32,313 bases of DNA from contig JACQFH010000536.1 in NCBI GenBank assembly GCA_016200145.1, positions 1 to 32,313 of the forward strand. The letters are read 5' to 3'. This DNA comes from Planctomycetia bacterium. GTDB taxonomy: Bacteria > Planctomycetota > Planctomycetia > Planctomycetales > Planctomycetaceae. Positions 24,169-32,313 of this stretch are shown piece by piece. Made by a program: the position numbers and the translations under genes. Each line of letters begins with the position of its first letter. Position 1 is the first letter of the stretch. A model generated the notes under the pieces. That model saw nothing but the letters and a program-made list of their open reading frames with translations. It ran no database searches and had not been told where the DNA came from.

Positions 24169-24912
24169 ATGCAGATCATTCCCGTACTCGACCTGCTGGA
24201 AGGCGTCGTCGTCCGCGGCGTCGCGGGGAAGCGCAGCGAATACCGGCCCGTCATCAGCCGCCTCACGCCGCGTGCCGACGCCCTTTCGGTCGCGCGGGCG
24301 TTTCGCGATCAGTTGGGACTGATGCGCCTGTACGTCGCCGACCTCGACGCGATTGTGCACCGCCGGCCGAACCTGAGGATCGTGCGGGCGCTGGCTGACG
24401 CCGGATTCGAATTGCTGGTGGACGCGGGGATTCGCGACGCCTCCGATTCCGAGGCCGTCATCCAGGCAGGCACCGCGAAGGTGATTGCAGGGTTGGAGAC
24501 GTGTCCTGGTCCGGACTCGCTGTCCGGATTGACCGCTCGTTACGGCGCCCCGCGAGTGATCTTCAGCCTTGACCTGAAGGACGGAAAGCCGGTGGGAAAC
24601 CTCGAACGGTGGGAGACCACGGATGCGTTTGAAATCGCTTGCCGTGCCATCCAGTGTGGCGTGACCCAAGTAATCGTCCTCGACGTGGCCCAAGTGGGTG
24701 TGGGGGCTGGCCTAACGACAGAAGCCCTGTGCCGGCGCCTGATTCATGGCTTTCCGGGTTTGGTGGTGATCACCGGGGGCGGCATCCGGGATGCAGCCGA
24801 TCTCCAACACATCAGGGAATCTGGAGTCCACGGGGTGCTCATTGCCAGCGCGCTGCACGACGGCCGGATTGGAAAATCGGATATTGCCCATGTGGCGTGG
24901 GAGGGGGGTTAG
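24169..24912 (+). CDS. HisA-related TIM-barrel protein (HisA/HisF-like family associated with tetrahydromethanopterin genes)
   Basis: The 247-residue product has the HisA-like barrel: a first strand MQIIPVLDLLEGVVVRGV with D8, a second catalytic-type Asp at D135 in VIFSLDLKDGK, and the phosphate-binding VVITGGGIRD near residue 200-208. It differs from true HisA in details such as GKRSEYRPVIS and LYVADLDAIVHRRPN. That version matches, from memory, the HisA/HisF-related family found in methanogens, methylotrophs and planctomycetes near tetrahydromethanopterin-pathway genes. A role in that cofactor's synthesis is inferred; ordinary HisA cannot be ruled out. AGGG lies 6 bases before ATG 24169. 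It is not next to hisC/hisB (14 kb away). Confidence 0.7.
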   Translation: MQIIPVLDLLEGVVVRGVAGKRSEYRPVISRLTPRADALSVARAFRDQLGLMRLYVADLDAIVHRRPNLRIVRALADAGFELLVDAGIRDASDSEAVIQAGTAKVIAGLETCPGPDSLSGLTARYGAPRVIFSLDLKDGKPVGNLERWETTDAFEIACRAIQCGVTQVIVLDVAQVGVGAGLTTEALCRRLIHGFPGLVVITGGGIRDAADLQHIRESGVHGVLIASALHDGRIGKSDIAHVAWEGG

Positions 24913-25015
24913 CAATCCACAGCCGAGGAGCATAGAATTCCCGTCAAGAAGTCGTCCCGGGGGACGAATTTCCAGGTGGAGACTGGTCAGATCGCCCGCG
25001 CGGGACCGGATGAAC

Positions 25016-25045
25016 TTGACCTGAGAATCGGCACTAAACTACACT
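25016..25045 (+). promoter_or_regulatory. Putative promoter of the metallophosphoesterase gene
   Basis: TTGACC at 25016-25021 and TACACT at 25040-25045 are separated by 18 bases. The predicted start near 25052 gives a leader of about 55 bases to TTG 25108. Confidence 0.5.
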
Positions 25046-25107
25046 CCAGTTTTGTCTTACGGCGGTACACCGGTCCCCCCTTTGCAGTTACAGAAGGCGC
25101 GCGGTCC

Positions 25108-25848
25108 TTGAAAGCTCTCATTAGCGATATTCACGGGAATCTTGAAGCGCTGGATGCCGTCCTGGCAGACATCAAGAAGAAGGGGATCACCGAGGTTTTT
25201 TGCCTGGGAGACATCATCGGGTACGGTCCGAACCCACGCGAATGCATCGATCGGATCATGTCGTGCCAGATGTGCCTGCTGGGTAACCACGACCAGGGGG
25301 CGCTGTTCGACCCCGAGGGGTTTAATCCCGGGGCCGAGCGGGCGATTTTCTGGACGCGCGAACAGCTTGAAAATGGAGATCCGGCAGGCAACGAGAAGCG
25401 GTGGGAATTTCTCGGCGAACTGCCCCGGCAGCAGCGGGATGGCGACTTCCTGTACGTGCATGGGTCGGCCCGCAATCCGTTGAACGAATACGTCTTTCCG
25501 GAGGATATTTACAACCAGCGAAAAATGGAGCGGATTTTTTCGCTGGTGCCCATGTATTGCTTCCAGGGACACACACACGTCCCCGGCGTTTTTACCGAGA
25601 GCCTGAAGTTCTTTCGCCCCGAGGATCTCGATTTCAAATATGACCTGGCGACAGAAAAGGTGCTTGTGAATGTGGGCTCGGTGGGGCAGCCGCGAAACGG
25701 CGACTGGCGGTGTTCGTATGTCATCCTGGACGACAAAAAAGTCCTGTTCCAGCGGGTGGAATACGATATCGATACGACCGTCAAGAAAATCTACGATATC
25801 GCAGACCTCGATAACTTTCTGGGCGATCGCCTGCGCGACGGGCGATGA
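25108..25848 (+). CDS. Calcineurin-like metallophosphoesterase
   Basis: The 246-residue product has all the dimetal motifs: SDIH at residues 6-9 (D7 and H9), GD at 34-35, GNHD at 59-62, H118 in YVHGS, and GHTH at 154-157. [12 protein letters not shown] is the C-terminal motif typical of the YfcE/diadenosine-tetraphosphatase-like cytoplasmic group. It hydrolyses phosphoesters; substrate unknown. The start is TTG 25108, giving [15 protein letters not shown] as the expected N-terminus; no ATG or GTG lies in frame between it and a stretch that no longer resembles the family, and AGAAGG sits 10 bases upstream. A good promoter precedes it. yidC follows after 133 bases. Confidence 0.9.
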   Translation: MKALISDIHGNLEALDAVLADIKKKGITEVFCLGDIIGYGPNPRECIDRIMSCQMCLLGNHDQGALFDPEGFNPGAERAIFWTREQLENGDPAGNEKRWEFLGELPRQQRDGDFLYVHGSARNPLNEYVFPEDIYNQRKMERIFSLVPMYCFQGHTHVPGVFTESLKFFRPEDLDFKYDLATEKVLVNVGSVGQPRNGDWRCSYVILDDKKVLFQRVEYDIDTTVKKIYDIADLDNFLGDRLRDGR

Positions 25849-25981
25849 CGGCTGCCCGCAACACGGGAACGAGCCGACGCAACGGAAGTCGGCTTCGCGC
25901 AGAGCTCCCTGACGAGGGCATGACCAGGGATCACAGCGGCTGCGAGTCGAGAGTCCCTCAACTTCAAAGCGGATTGGACTA

Positions 25982-28024
25982 ATGGATCAAAAGCGCTTCA
26001 TGGCGTTCATCGTGCTGTCGATGGCCATTCTCATCGGCTGGCAGCAGTTCATCGTGCCTCGGATCATCGGCAAGCAGAAGCCGAAGGCCGATCAGGCGCA
26101 AGCCGTAAAGGATGGCGAAAAGCAACCGCCTGACGACGGCCAACCTGACGACGGCAAACACGATGCCGAAAAGAAAGACGTTGCGATCGGCCCCGCGCCC
26201 GGCGACCAGGCCGAAAAGCCCGAAGCGGAAGCCGAACCCGCGGCCGAGCCGCGGCCGCGCAAGCGAGACGTCCCGCAGTTCCCAGAAAAAACGGTGTTGC
26301 TGGGATCCGACGATTTCAAGTCGGGCTTCCGCGAGCTGGTCGCGCTGACGACGCACGGCGCCGCGGTCAGCGAGATTCAACTCAACGATCCGCGGTATCT
26401 GACGCTCGAAAAACGGCATCATGAACCCTTAAAAATCATCGGCAAAGAGCTGGCCGGGCCCGCAACGCTCGAAATGTCGGTCCCGCAGGTCGGTGAAGAC
26501 CTCAATCATCTGAACTGGGCGCTGGTCGAGGTGCTTCCCGCCGAGGGGCCGCATACGACCGCCGTCTTCAAATTGACGCTCGACGATCTGGAAATCACGA
26601 AGCGCTACGAGTTGTCGAAAGTCGACGTCAAGGTTCCCAATCCGGAAGCCCAGGCCTATGCCCTGAAACTCGACCTGACATTTCGAAACCTGGGGAATAA
26701 AGAGCGTACGTTTGAGTACGTGCTGCAGGGGCCGACGGGCCTGCCGCTCGAAAACGTCGAGAACACTCAGAAGTATCGCGACATCGTGGCGGGTTTCGTC
26801 AAGGCCGGGGGCTCGATCGACAATCAGACGATGCCGGCGAAGTCGATTGCCGACGGCAAGGGAGAGGAATGGAAGAACCCGATGCGCTACATCGGGGTGG
26901 ACGTCCAGTTTTTCGCGGCCCTGCTCGTCCTGCCTGACGACCAGGTCCAGACACCGTACACGAAGTCGGCCAAGCAGCAGTTGATCGGTCAGAACCAGAA
27001 AGAAAGAAGCGACATCACCGTCGAGATCAGGTCGGTCGATCTGACGCTGGCCAAAGCCAAAGCTGCCGACGACGCCGACCAGGTGACCCACACCTATCAC
27101 CTGTTCGCCGGGCCGAAGCGCGACGACGTGCTTCCGGCGGGGGCCGAGCAGGTGATCGATTTCGGGTCATTCTTCGGGCTCTTTAAGGTCAGCTGGATCA
27201 GCCGCCGTCTGCTCGATGTACTCAATTTCATTCACCGGCTGACCGGCAGTTGGGGACTGGCAGTGATCTGCCTGACGATCGTCGTGCGCAGCGCGATGTT
27301 CCCGATCTCGATCAAGCAGGCGCGCAGCGCCGCCAAGATGCAGGCGATTCAGCCCGAGCTGGCGGCCCTCAAGGAAAAATACGGAAACGACAAAGAAAAG
27401 ATGGCGCGGGCGCAGATGGAGCTGTTCCGCAAGCACAACCACAACCCGTTCACCGGCTGCCTGCCGCTGTTCCTGCAATTGCCGATCTTCATGGGGCTGT
27501 ATTCGGCCCTGAATCACGCCGTCGACCTGCGCCTGGCGGGCTTCCTGTGGATCGACAACCTGGCCGCTCCCGACGCGCTGTTCCGCATGCCGTTCAATAT
27601 TCCGTTCCTGGGGAACGACTTTAACCTGCTGCCGATCATCACGATTGCGCTGTTCGTCGCGCAGCAGAAGATGTTCATGCCGCCGCCGGCCAACGACGAG
27701 CAGGCGATGCAGCAGAAGATCATGAACTACATGATGATCTTCATGGGGGTGATGTTCTACAAAGTTCCCGCGGGGTTGTGCGTGTACTTCATCGCCTCAA
27801 GCCTGTGGGGGATGGGGGAACGCAAGCTGCTTCCCAAGGCCAAGCCGGGCACGCCGCCGACTGCCGTAGCGGTGGGCCCCTCGGGCGGAGGCCGTCCGCC
27901 GCGAGGGGGTTCGGCGTTCGGAGACAAGCCGAAGCCTGAGACCGGCGGGGGGCTGTGGGCCATGCTGCTGAAGGCGGCCGAGAAAGATACTGCGGCCCGC
28001 CGCGCCGGCGACAATCGAAAATGA
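25982..28024 (+). CDS. yidC: Membrane protein insertase YidC
   Basis: YidC inserts and folds proteins in the cytoplasmic membrane, alone or with SecYEG. The 680-residue product has the first membrane segment at residues 5-28, a Lys/Glu/Pro-rich linker, a large periplasmic beta-rich domain (about 95-400) as in Gram-negative type YidC, and the conserved insertase core from about 420 to 650. The core includes LTIVVRSAMFPISIKQARSA with the conserved groove arginine, KMQAIQPELAALKEKY, NPFTGCLPLFLQLPIFMGLYSAL and the last membrane segments MNYMMIFMGVMFYKVPAGLCVYF. It ends in a Gly/Pro-rich basic tail. The stop overlaps the mnmE start (ATGA), and the yidC-mnmE order is common in bacteria. Confidence 0.97.
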   Translation: MDQKRFMAFIVLSMAILIGWQQFIVPRIIGKQKPKADQAQAVKDGEKQPPDDGQPDDGKHDAEKKDVAIGPAPGDQAEKPEAEAEPAAEPRPRKRDVPQFPEKTVLLGSDDFKSGFRELVALTTHGAAVSEIQLNDPRYLTLEKRHHEPLKIIGKELAGPATLEMSVPQVGEDLNHLNWALVEVLPAEGPHTTAVFKLTLDDLEITKRYELSKVDVKVPNPEAQAYALKLDLTFRNLGNKERTFEYVLQGPTGLPLENVENTQKYRDIVAGFVKAGGSIDNQTMPAKSIADGKGEEWKNPMRYIGVDVQFFAALLVLPDDQVQTPYTKSAKQQLIGQNQKERSDITVEIRSVDLTLAKAKAADDADQVTHTYHLFAGPKRDDVLPAGAEQVIDFGSFFGLFKVSWISRRLLDVLNFIHRLTGSWGLAVICLTIVVRSAMFPISIKQARSAAKMQAIQPELAALKEKYGNDKEKMARAQMELFRKHNHNPFTGCLPLFLQLPIFMGLYSALNHAVDLRLAGFLWIDNLAAPDALFRMPFNIPFLGNDFNLLPIITIALFVAQQKMFMPPPANDEQAMQQKIMNYMMIFMGVMFYKVPAGLCVYFIASSLWGMGERKLLPKAKPGTPPTAVAVGPSGGGRPPRGGSAFGDKPKPETGGGLWAMLLKAAEKDTAARRAGDNRK

Positions 28025-29355
28025 TCCGGCTCGATGAAACGATTGCCGCCCGTGCGTCGGCCGCTGGGCCGGCGGCGCGAGGCATCGTGCGCATCAGCGG
28101 GTTGGGTTCGCAGCGCGCCGTCGAATCGCTGTTCTCGCCGAAACCGCTTGCGAAGTCGGCCCCGCAGCGTTACGGCGGAGCGCTCGAGATCGCGGGGCTC
28201 GGCCGTCCCCTGGCCGCCGATCTCTACCTGTGGCCGAATTCCCGCAGTTTCACCGGCCAGCCGCTGGCCGAGCTGCACACTGTGGGTTCGCAACCGGTTC
28301 TCGACGCCGTTCTGTCGGCCCTGTTTGCCCACGGCGTGCGTCCGGCAGCGCCTGGTGAATTCACCCTCCGCGCGTTTCTGGCCGGCCGCATCGACTTGAC
28401 TCAGGCCGAGGCCGTGCTGGGGATCATCGACGCCCGCGGCGAACGCGAGCTGCAGACCGCGCTCGACCAGATGGCCGGTGGCCTGTCGTCGCAGATCCTG
28501 CGGCTGCGCGGCGACCTGATCGACTTGCTGGCCGACCTCGAAGCGGGCCTCGACTTCGCAGATGAAGCGATCGAATTCGTGTCTCACGCGTCGCTGGTGG
28601 GACGTCTCGGGCTCGCGCTCGACCGGGTCGTCGATCTGCTGTTACGGGCCGAAACTCGGATGCGGCCGCCGTCGCGGCCGCGCGTCGTCCTGGCCGGCCC
28701 CCCCAACACCGGCAAGAGCACGCTGTTCAATGCGCTGGCGGGAATGCACAGGGCGCTTGTCTCAGCAGACGCAGGCACAACGCGCGATTACCTCGCAACA
28801 GAAATCGCCGTCGGTGGTGTGACAGTCGAACTGTTCGACACCGCCGGCCGTGCGCCTGCGGTGGACGGCATTGAGTGCCAGGCGCAACAACTGGGCCAGG
28901 AACAGATCGAGCAGGCGGCGCTCGTCGTCTGGTGCCGCGCTGCCGATCACGAGACCGACGTGCGTCCGAATTCTGTAAAACCGGAATGCGTCCTGCCCAT
29001 TGTGACGAAAGGGGACCTCGCCGCGCGCGAATCCCTCGGCGACGATCTGGTGGTCAGCGCGCAGACCGGCGCCGGATTGTCGGACCTGGCGGCTGCCATT
29101 GCGTCGCGCCTGTCGCACGACGCGGCATCCGACTCGCCCCTGCTGGATATGACGGCGGCGCGCAGCCTCGACAGCCTGAACCGGGCGCGAGACGCCTTGA
29201 ATCGAGCCGTTGCGATCGCCCGCGAAGAGGTCGATCAGGAACTGCTGGCGATTGAAGTGCGAGAGACCCTCGACGAACTCGGCAAAATCGCCGGCGCCGT
29301 GTACACCGACGACATTCTCGACCGGATCTTCAGCAAGTTCTGCATCGGCAAGTAG
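28021..29355 (+). CDS. mnmE: tRNA uridine-5-carboxymethylaminomethyl(34) synthesis GTPase MnmE
   Basis: MnmE (TrmE) works with MnmG to modify the wobble uridine of tRNAs, using 5,10-methylene-tetrahydrofolate and GTP hydrolysis. The 444-residue product has the N-terminal folate-binding domain (ETIAARASAAGPAARGIVRISG and PAAPGEFTLRAFLAGRIDLTQAEAV), the G domain with G1 GPPNTGKST at 226-234, TTRDY, G3 DTAG at 273-276, G5-like SAQTG, and the invariant C-terminal CIGK at 441-444. G4 reads TKGD (329-332) where NKxD is usual. ATG 28021 overlaps the yidC stop by four bases, so the genes are coupled. A long palindrome with a T-run follows. Confidence 0.96.
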   Translation: MIRLDETIAARASAAGPAARGIVRISGLGSQRAVESLFSPKPLAKSAPQRYGGALEIAGLGRPLAADLYLWPNSRSFTGQPLAELHTVGSQPVLDAVLSALFAHGVRPAAPGEFTLRAFLAGRIDLTQAEAVLGIIDARGERELQTALDQMAGGLSSQILRLRGDLIDLLADLEAGLDFADEAIEFVSHASLVGRLGLALDRVVDLLLRAETRMRPPSRPRVVLAGPPNTGKSTLFNALAGMHRALVSADAGTTRDYLATEIAVGGVTVELFDTAGRAPAVDGIECQAQQLGQEQIEQAALVVWCRAADHETDVRPNSVKPECVLPIVTKGDLAARESLGDDLVVSAQTGAGLSDLAAAIASRLSHDAASDSPLLDMTAARSLDSLNRARDALNRAVAIAREEVDQELLAIEVRETLDELGKIAGAVYTDDILDRIFSKFCIGK

Positions 29356-29363
29356 CACAGAAG

Positions 29364-29465
29364 AATGAGTTCTGTGCCACGGATGGAACACGGATCAAAC
29401 ACGGATGAATGACGAGTCCCTCGTATCCGTGTTCACTCCGTATTTCATCCGTCACTCATTTTTTT
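29364..29465 (+). terminator. Long interrupted palindrome with T-run after mnmE
   Basis: Nested inverted arms surround a centre at 29417-29419: AATGAGT with ACTCATT, ACGGATG with CATCCGT, AACACGGAT with ATCCGTGTT (29398-29406 and 29425-29433) and ACGAG with CTCGT. Seven T in all end it (29459-29465). ACGGAT is also directly repeated three times. It probably ends the yidC-mnmE transcript and may be a small mobile palindrome. Confidence 0.65.
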
Positions 29466-29583
29466 CATTCCGGCACGGGGCCCTGGCAAGAGCCATCTGT
29501 GGCTGTCTGCTCGAAAATTGGTTACCTTGCGATTGAATTCGATGCCAAGGCTGTAAACCATTCTCAACCGGAGATTTGACCCG

Positions 29584-30474
29584 ATGCGTCATCCCGCTGC
29601 ATTGCCACTCGTGATTATGTCGGTCCTGCTGTCGGCCCCTGTTCTGAAGGCTGACGACCCGCCGCTGCCAGAGGGAGTGACCTTTGAGAAGGGAATCGAG
29701 TATTCGAATCCGGACGATCAGCACCTGCAGGTCAATCTGGCGCGGCCGAAATCGGGCGACGGGCCCTTCCCCGCGATTGTCTGTATTCACGGCGGCGGTT
29801 TTCGTGCCGGGCATCGTGACGGGTACAACGGCCTCTGCCTGAAACTGGCCCAGAACGGTTACGTGGCGATGACGATTAGCTATCGGCTGGCGCCGAAGTA
29901 TCAGTTTCCCGCGGCCGTTCACGACACCAAAGCGGCCGTGCGCTGGCTCCGGGCCCACGCGAAAGACTACAAAGTTGATCCCCATCGCATTGGGGTCACC
30001 GGCGGGTCGGCGGGGGGCCACCTCGCGCAGTTCCTGGGCGTCACCGCTGGCGTGCCCATGTTTGAAGGTGACGGCGGGAATCCGGAGCAGTCGAGCGCGG
30101 TGGCTTGTGTCGTCAACGTATACGGGCCGAGCGATTTCACCAAGTCGTACGGCAAGAGCGTCGACGCGGCCGAAGTGCTCCCCCTGTTTCTCGGGGGCGA
30201 TCTCAAAACCGCGCACCACAAACACATCATCTCCAGCCCGCTGTACTGGGTCACACCCAATGCGGCACCGACGCTGTGCATCCACGGGACTGAGGACAAG
30301 TACGTGGCCCACGAACAGGCCGTGTGGCTGATCGACAAACTCAAGGCGGCCGACGTCGAGGCCGAACTGCTGACGCTGCCCGGCGCGGGCCATGGGTTCA
30401 AGGGGGACGACGCCGCGAAGGCTGATCAGGCGCTGTTAGCTTATTTCGCAAAGCATTTGAAACCCGCGAAGTAA
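29584..30474 (+). CDS. Secreted alpha/beta hydrolase (esterase/lipase, hormone-sensitive-lipase-like)
   Basis: The 296-residue product begins with a signal peptide (residues 5-23, ending LKADD). It then has a BD-FAE/HSL-type alpha/beta hydrolase fold: the oxyanion HGGGF at 69-73, DTKAAVRWLRAHAKDY, the nucleophile elbow GGSAGGH with S142, the acid D238 in HGTEDKYV, and the catalytic H270 in GAGHGF. Enzymes with this pattern are carboxylesterases, often for acetylated sugars or polysaccharides. GGAG lies 10 bases before ATG 29584. The next gene, also a hydrolase, starts 6 bases after the stop, so both are probably co-transcribed. Substrate is inferred only from family. Confidence 0.9.
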   Translation: MRHPAALPLVIMSVLLSAPVLKADDPPLPEGVTFEKGIEYSNPDDQHLQVNLARPKSGDGPFPAIVCIHGGGFRAGHRDGYNGLCLKLAQNGYVAMTISYRLAPKYQFPAAVHDTKAAVRWLRAHAKDYKVDPHRIGVTGGSAGGHLAQFLGVTAGVPMFEGDGGNPEQSSAVACVVNVYGPSDFTKSYGKSVDAAEVLPLFLGGDLKTAHHKHIISSPLYWVTPNAAPTLCIHGTEDKYVAHEQAVWLIDKLKAADVEAELLTLPGAGHGFKGDDAAKADQALLAYFAKHLKPAK

Positions 30475-30480
30475 CGTAGC

Positions 30481-31227
30481 ATGGGGGAGTGGAGCCAGGT
30501 CGAGATCGGGGGCAAGGTCGCCGACGTGCTGCCTCCGCCGCAGGCGGCTGCGGAAAAACTCGCAGTGCTCTTTCTGCACGGCCATGCGCGCGTCACGCTC
30601 AAGGGCAACGCGACTTACACCTCGCACCTGGAGCGCCTCGGGATGGGCTGCATTTGCCCCCACGGCGAGCGGTCATGGTGGGGAGATCGCCTATGCCGCG
30701 AATTTGATCCGCACATCACGCCCGTCGCCTATCTTCGCAAGCAAGTGCTGCCGTGGCTGGCGGAGCACTGGGGAGTTTCTCCCCCGGGCATCGGGCTCCT
30801 GGGGGTGAGCATGGGGGGACAAGGTGCGCTGCGCCTGGCCTATCGCTATCCCGACGAATTCCCGGTCGTGGCGGCGCTGGCCCCGGCGGTGGACTTTCAG
30901 ATCTGGCACGGACGCGGATTGCCGCTCGACGAAATCTACCCCACGGCGGAAAGCGCGCGCCAGGATACGGCTACGCTGCTGCTGCACCCGCTGCACTGGC
31001 CGCGGCACCAGCTCCTGATGTGCGACCCGACCGATACGGATTGGTTCGAAGGGACTGAGCGCCTGGCCAGCAAGCTTTATTCGACGGGCATCCCGTTCGA
31101 GCAAGACCTGACCACGCGGCACGGCGGCCATAGTTGGGATTACTTCAATCACGTCGCGCCGCGCGTGATGGACTTTCTGCACGATCGGCTTCACGAGGAA
31201 CGGCGGCGCCTGCCAACGGTGCCCTAG
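30481..31227 (+). CDS. Esterase-family alpha/beta hydrolase (PF00756-like), cytoplasmic
   Basis: The 248-residue product has no signal peptide. It shows LFLHGHAR at 31-37, the nucleophile elbow GVSMGGQGALRLAYRYPDEF with S110, an acid in MCDPTDTDWF (D182 or nearby Asp) and the catalytic-type H217 in HGGHSWDYF. The elbow-plus-YPDEF pattern and the late GGHSWDYF match the esterase D / antigen 85 / FrmB-like family. The substrate is unknown. It starts 6 bases after the preceding hydrolase stop; no strong ribosome site is seen. Its stop codon TAG shares the palindrome CTAG with the stop of the convergent gene. Confidence 0.85.
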   Translation: MGEWSQVEIGGKVADVLPPPQAAAEKLAVLFLHGHARVTLKGNATYTSHLERLGMGCICPHGERSWWGDRLCREFDPHITPVAYLRKQVLPWLAEHWGVSPPGIGLLGVSMGGQGALRLAYRYPDEFPVVAALAPAVDFQIWHGRGLPLDEIYPTAESARQDTATLLLHPLHWPRHQLLMCDPTDTDWFEGTERLASKLYSTGIPFEQDLTTRHGGHSWDYFNHVAPRVMDFLHDRLHEERRRLPTVP

Positions 31228-32313
31228 CGCTGGCCTTCTCCGCCCGACACCCAGTCGGACTGCAATTCGTTCTTGGAGGGTCTGAACCGCATTCGCTGCG
31301 ACGACGACGACTGCGGGTTGAGCCCGCCGCCGAGGACCGTCTCGCGCCAGATCGTGGCGTCTCGCTTGCCGTCGCCGCTGAGAATGTACTGATCTTTGGA
31401 TTCGTCGAACGTCACCTGGTGGGCCAGCGCATGAAACGATCGGCCGTCAAGCACGACGTTTCCAACGGCTTTCAGGGTGACGTGCTCTTTGACGTCTTTC
31501 GACGCGGGCACCTGCTTCAGCTCCAATTCGCGACATTGCATCCAGCCCCCGTCCGGGGGCAGACGCTCTTCGTCGATCGTCTCGGTGGAATTGGCAATCG
31601 ACCCGTATACAACGCGCTCGACGTCGCGAAACTTCGTTCGGCGATCCTTGATGTTGCCGCTCATTTTCCCGTGGAAGATGATCCGTGTGTACTCCCAGTC
31701 AGACGCATTGACCTGGCGGGCGCGGTTGCCGGCCACCTGCGCGCCGGGTTTGGCCCCGTCGCGCTTCCCCGCGCGGCGCCACAGCTCGAGCGTGCCCGGC
31801 CCCTGCGACGTGATATCGCCCGTCGATTGATTCACCGAAAACTCGAAACCGCGAGCCTTCCGCACGCTCACGAGCCGGTTGTCCTGGTATTCGTAGCTCT
31901 TCAGATCGACTCCGTCGCGGCAGGTGACAGAATGAATGTCGGTCTGCGGCTGATTGCCGCCGCCATCGTCTGCGAAATTCACGCGTCGGTTGAACGTGAC
32001 GTACATTTCTTCGCACTTCAGCTCGCTGCCGTTCAATTGGGAACGGACATTGGCGAAGAACTTCGCGACGAGGCCGTCGAAGTCCATTTTTTCTTTCCAG
32101 AACACGTCGAGCAACTGCGGTTCGGGGAGGGGCTTGCCGTCCATCCCTCGCGGAACCGGCACGCGCAGCACGCCAGCACCATTCACAATGGCCCGGTTTT
32201 CGACGCGGTCGAAACGAATATCGGGCCCTTCGAGCTGCAGTTTGCGGTCCTGGACCTGTGCGGGCTTCCCGTACACCTGCAAAACCTGGTTCGTGTCGCC
32301 GTAGTTCCAGAGC
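31224..32313 (-). CDS. OstA/LptA-like envelope protein, N-terminus outside window
   Basis: The minus-strand frame is open from the right edge to TAG 31224, giving about 360 C-terminal residues. The sequence is beta-strand-rich and polar with repeated short motifs of the type LEGPDIRFDRVENRAIVNGAG, GFEFSVNQSTGDITSQGPGTLELW, VTLKAVGNVVLDGRSFHALAHQVTFDESKDQYILSGD. These resemble the LptA/OstA jellyroll strands in which ...A.G.V.L......A..v.yd...... recurs, used to carry or coat lipopolysaccharide. Assignment is by pattern, not a firm motif. No catalytic site is visible. The start and any signal peptide are beyond the window. It converges on the upstream esterase gene with a four-base overlap. 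Confidence 0.6.
   Translation of the reverse strand, partial: LWNYGDTNQVLQVYGKPAQVQDRKLQLEGPDIRFDRVENRAIVNGAGVLRVPVPRGMDGKPLPEPQLLDVFWKEKMDFDGLVAKFFANVRSQLNGSELKCEEMYVTFNRRVNFADDGGGNQPQTDIHSVTCRDGVDLKSYEYQDNRLVSVRKARGFEFSVNQSTGDITSQGPGTLELWRRAGKRDGAKPGAQVAGNRARQVNASDWEYTRIIFHGKMSGNIKDRRTKFRDVERVVYGSIANSTETIDEERLPPDGGWMQCRELELKQVPASKDVKEHVTLKAVGNVVLDGRSFHALAHQVTFDESKDQYILSGDGKRDATIWRETVLGGGLNPQSSSSQRMRFRPSKNELQSDWVSGGEGQR

Noticed and set aside
22740-24266. A 508-codon minus-strand frame opposite the WD40/membrane fusion
   Set aside because: The plus frame has clear WD40 blades and membrane segments; the minus frame is a low-complexity Arg/Gln-rich shadow.

Overview
This 32.3 kb window is GC-rich and densely coded. 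It looks like chromosomal DNA of a planctomycete (Planctomycetota, probably Planctomycetales). The evidence is the gene mix: secreted WD40 proteins, a CHAD-domain protein, a MoxR/DUF58 pair, a HisA-related protein of the kind found with tetrahydromethanopterin C1 genes, a receiver protein ending in a zinc ribbon, and palindromic intergenic repeats. The phylum call is inference from gene content; no rRNA or tRNA gene was seen.

Layout. 1-4232 is a minus-strand block: rpmB (L28), gatC, gatA, an AhpD/carboxymuconolactone-decarboxylase-like protein, coaD, and a thioredoxin-like protein cut by the left edge. 4638-6474 runs plus: csrA, a CHAD protein and a translationally coupled 70-residue protein. 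It converges on a secreted cyanophycinase-like peptidase (minus). 7741-11001 is plus: a HEAT/VWA protein, hisC and hisB. Next come about 670 bases without a convincing gene, holding a possible small RNA. 11669-14521 is a minus-strand run: response regulator, FHA protein, rsmD, short-chain dehydrogenase and a small lipoprotein. 14780-19196 is plus: moxR, a DUF58 protein and a large secreted WD40 protein. 19230-21438 is minus: a double-headed alpha/beta hydrolase and a VOC protein. 21822-31227 is plus: a WD40/polymerase-like membrane fusion, a HisA-like protein, a metallophosphoesterase, yidC, mnmE and two esterase-type hydrolases. The window ends in a truncated OstA/LptA-like protein (minus).

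The most interesting signal is at 1232-1852. One continuous frame encodes an AhpD-like peroxidase-related protein, interrupted by a single in-frame TGA exactly where the second cysteine of the CPYC active site belongs. A stem-loop shaped like a bacterial SECIS follows the TGA, so the gene probably encodes a selenoprotein (CPYU), not two fragments. Also notable are the fusion of a WD40 propeller to an O-antigen-ligase/Wzy-like membrane domain (21822-24149), a hydrolase with two complete catalytic triads in one chain (19615-21438), two convergent gene pairs whose stop codons share a CTAG palindrome, and several families of intergenic palindromes.

Housekeeping functions present are translation and tRNA charging or modification (rpmB, gatCA, rsmD, mnmE), CoA synthesis (coaD), histidine synthesis (hisC, hisB) and membrane insertion (yidC). 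The remaining genes suggest envelope and extracytoplasmic work (secreted WD40, VWA, cyanophycinase-like, hydrolases, OstA-like) and signalling (receiver, FHA, CsrA).
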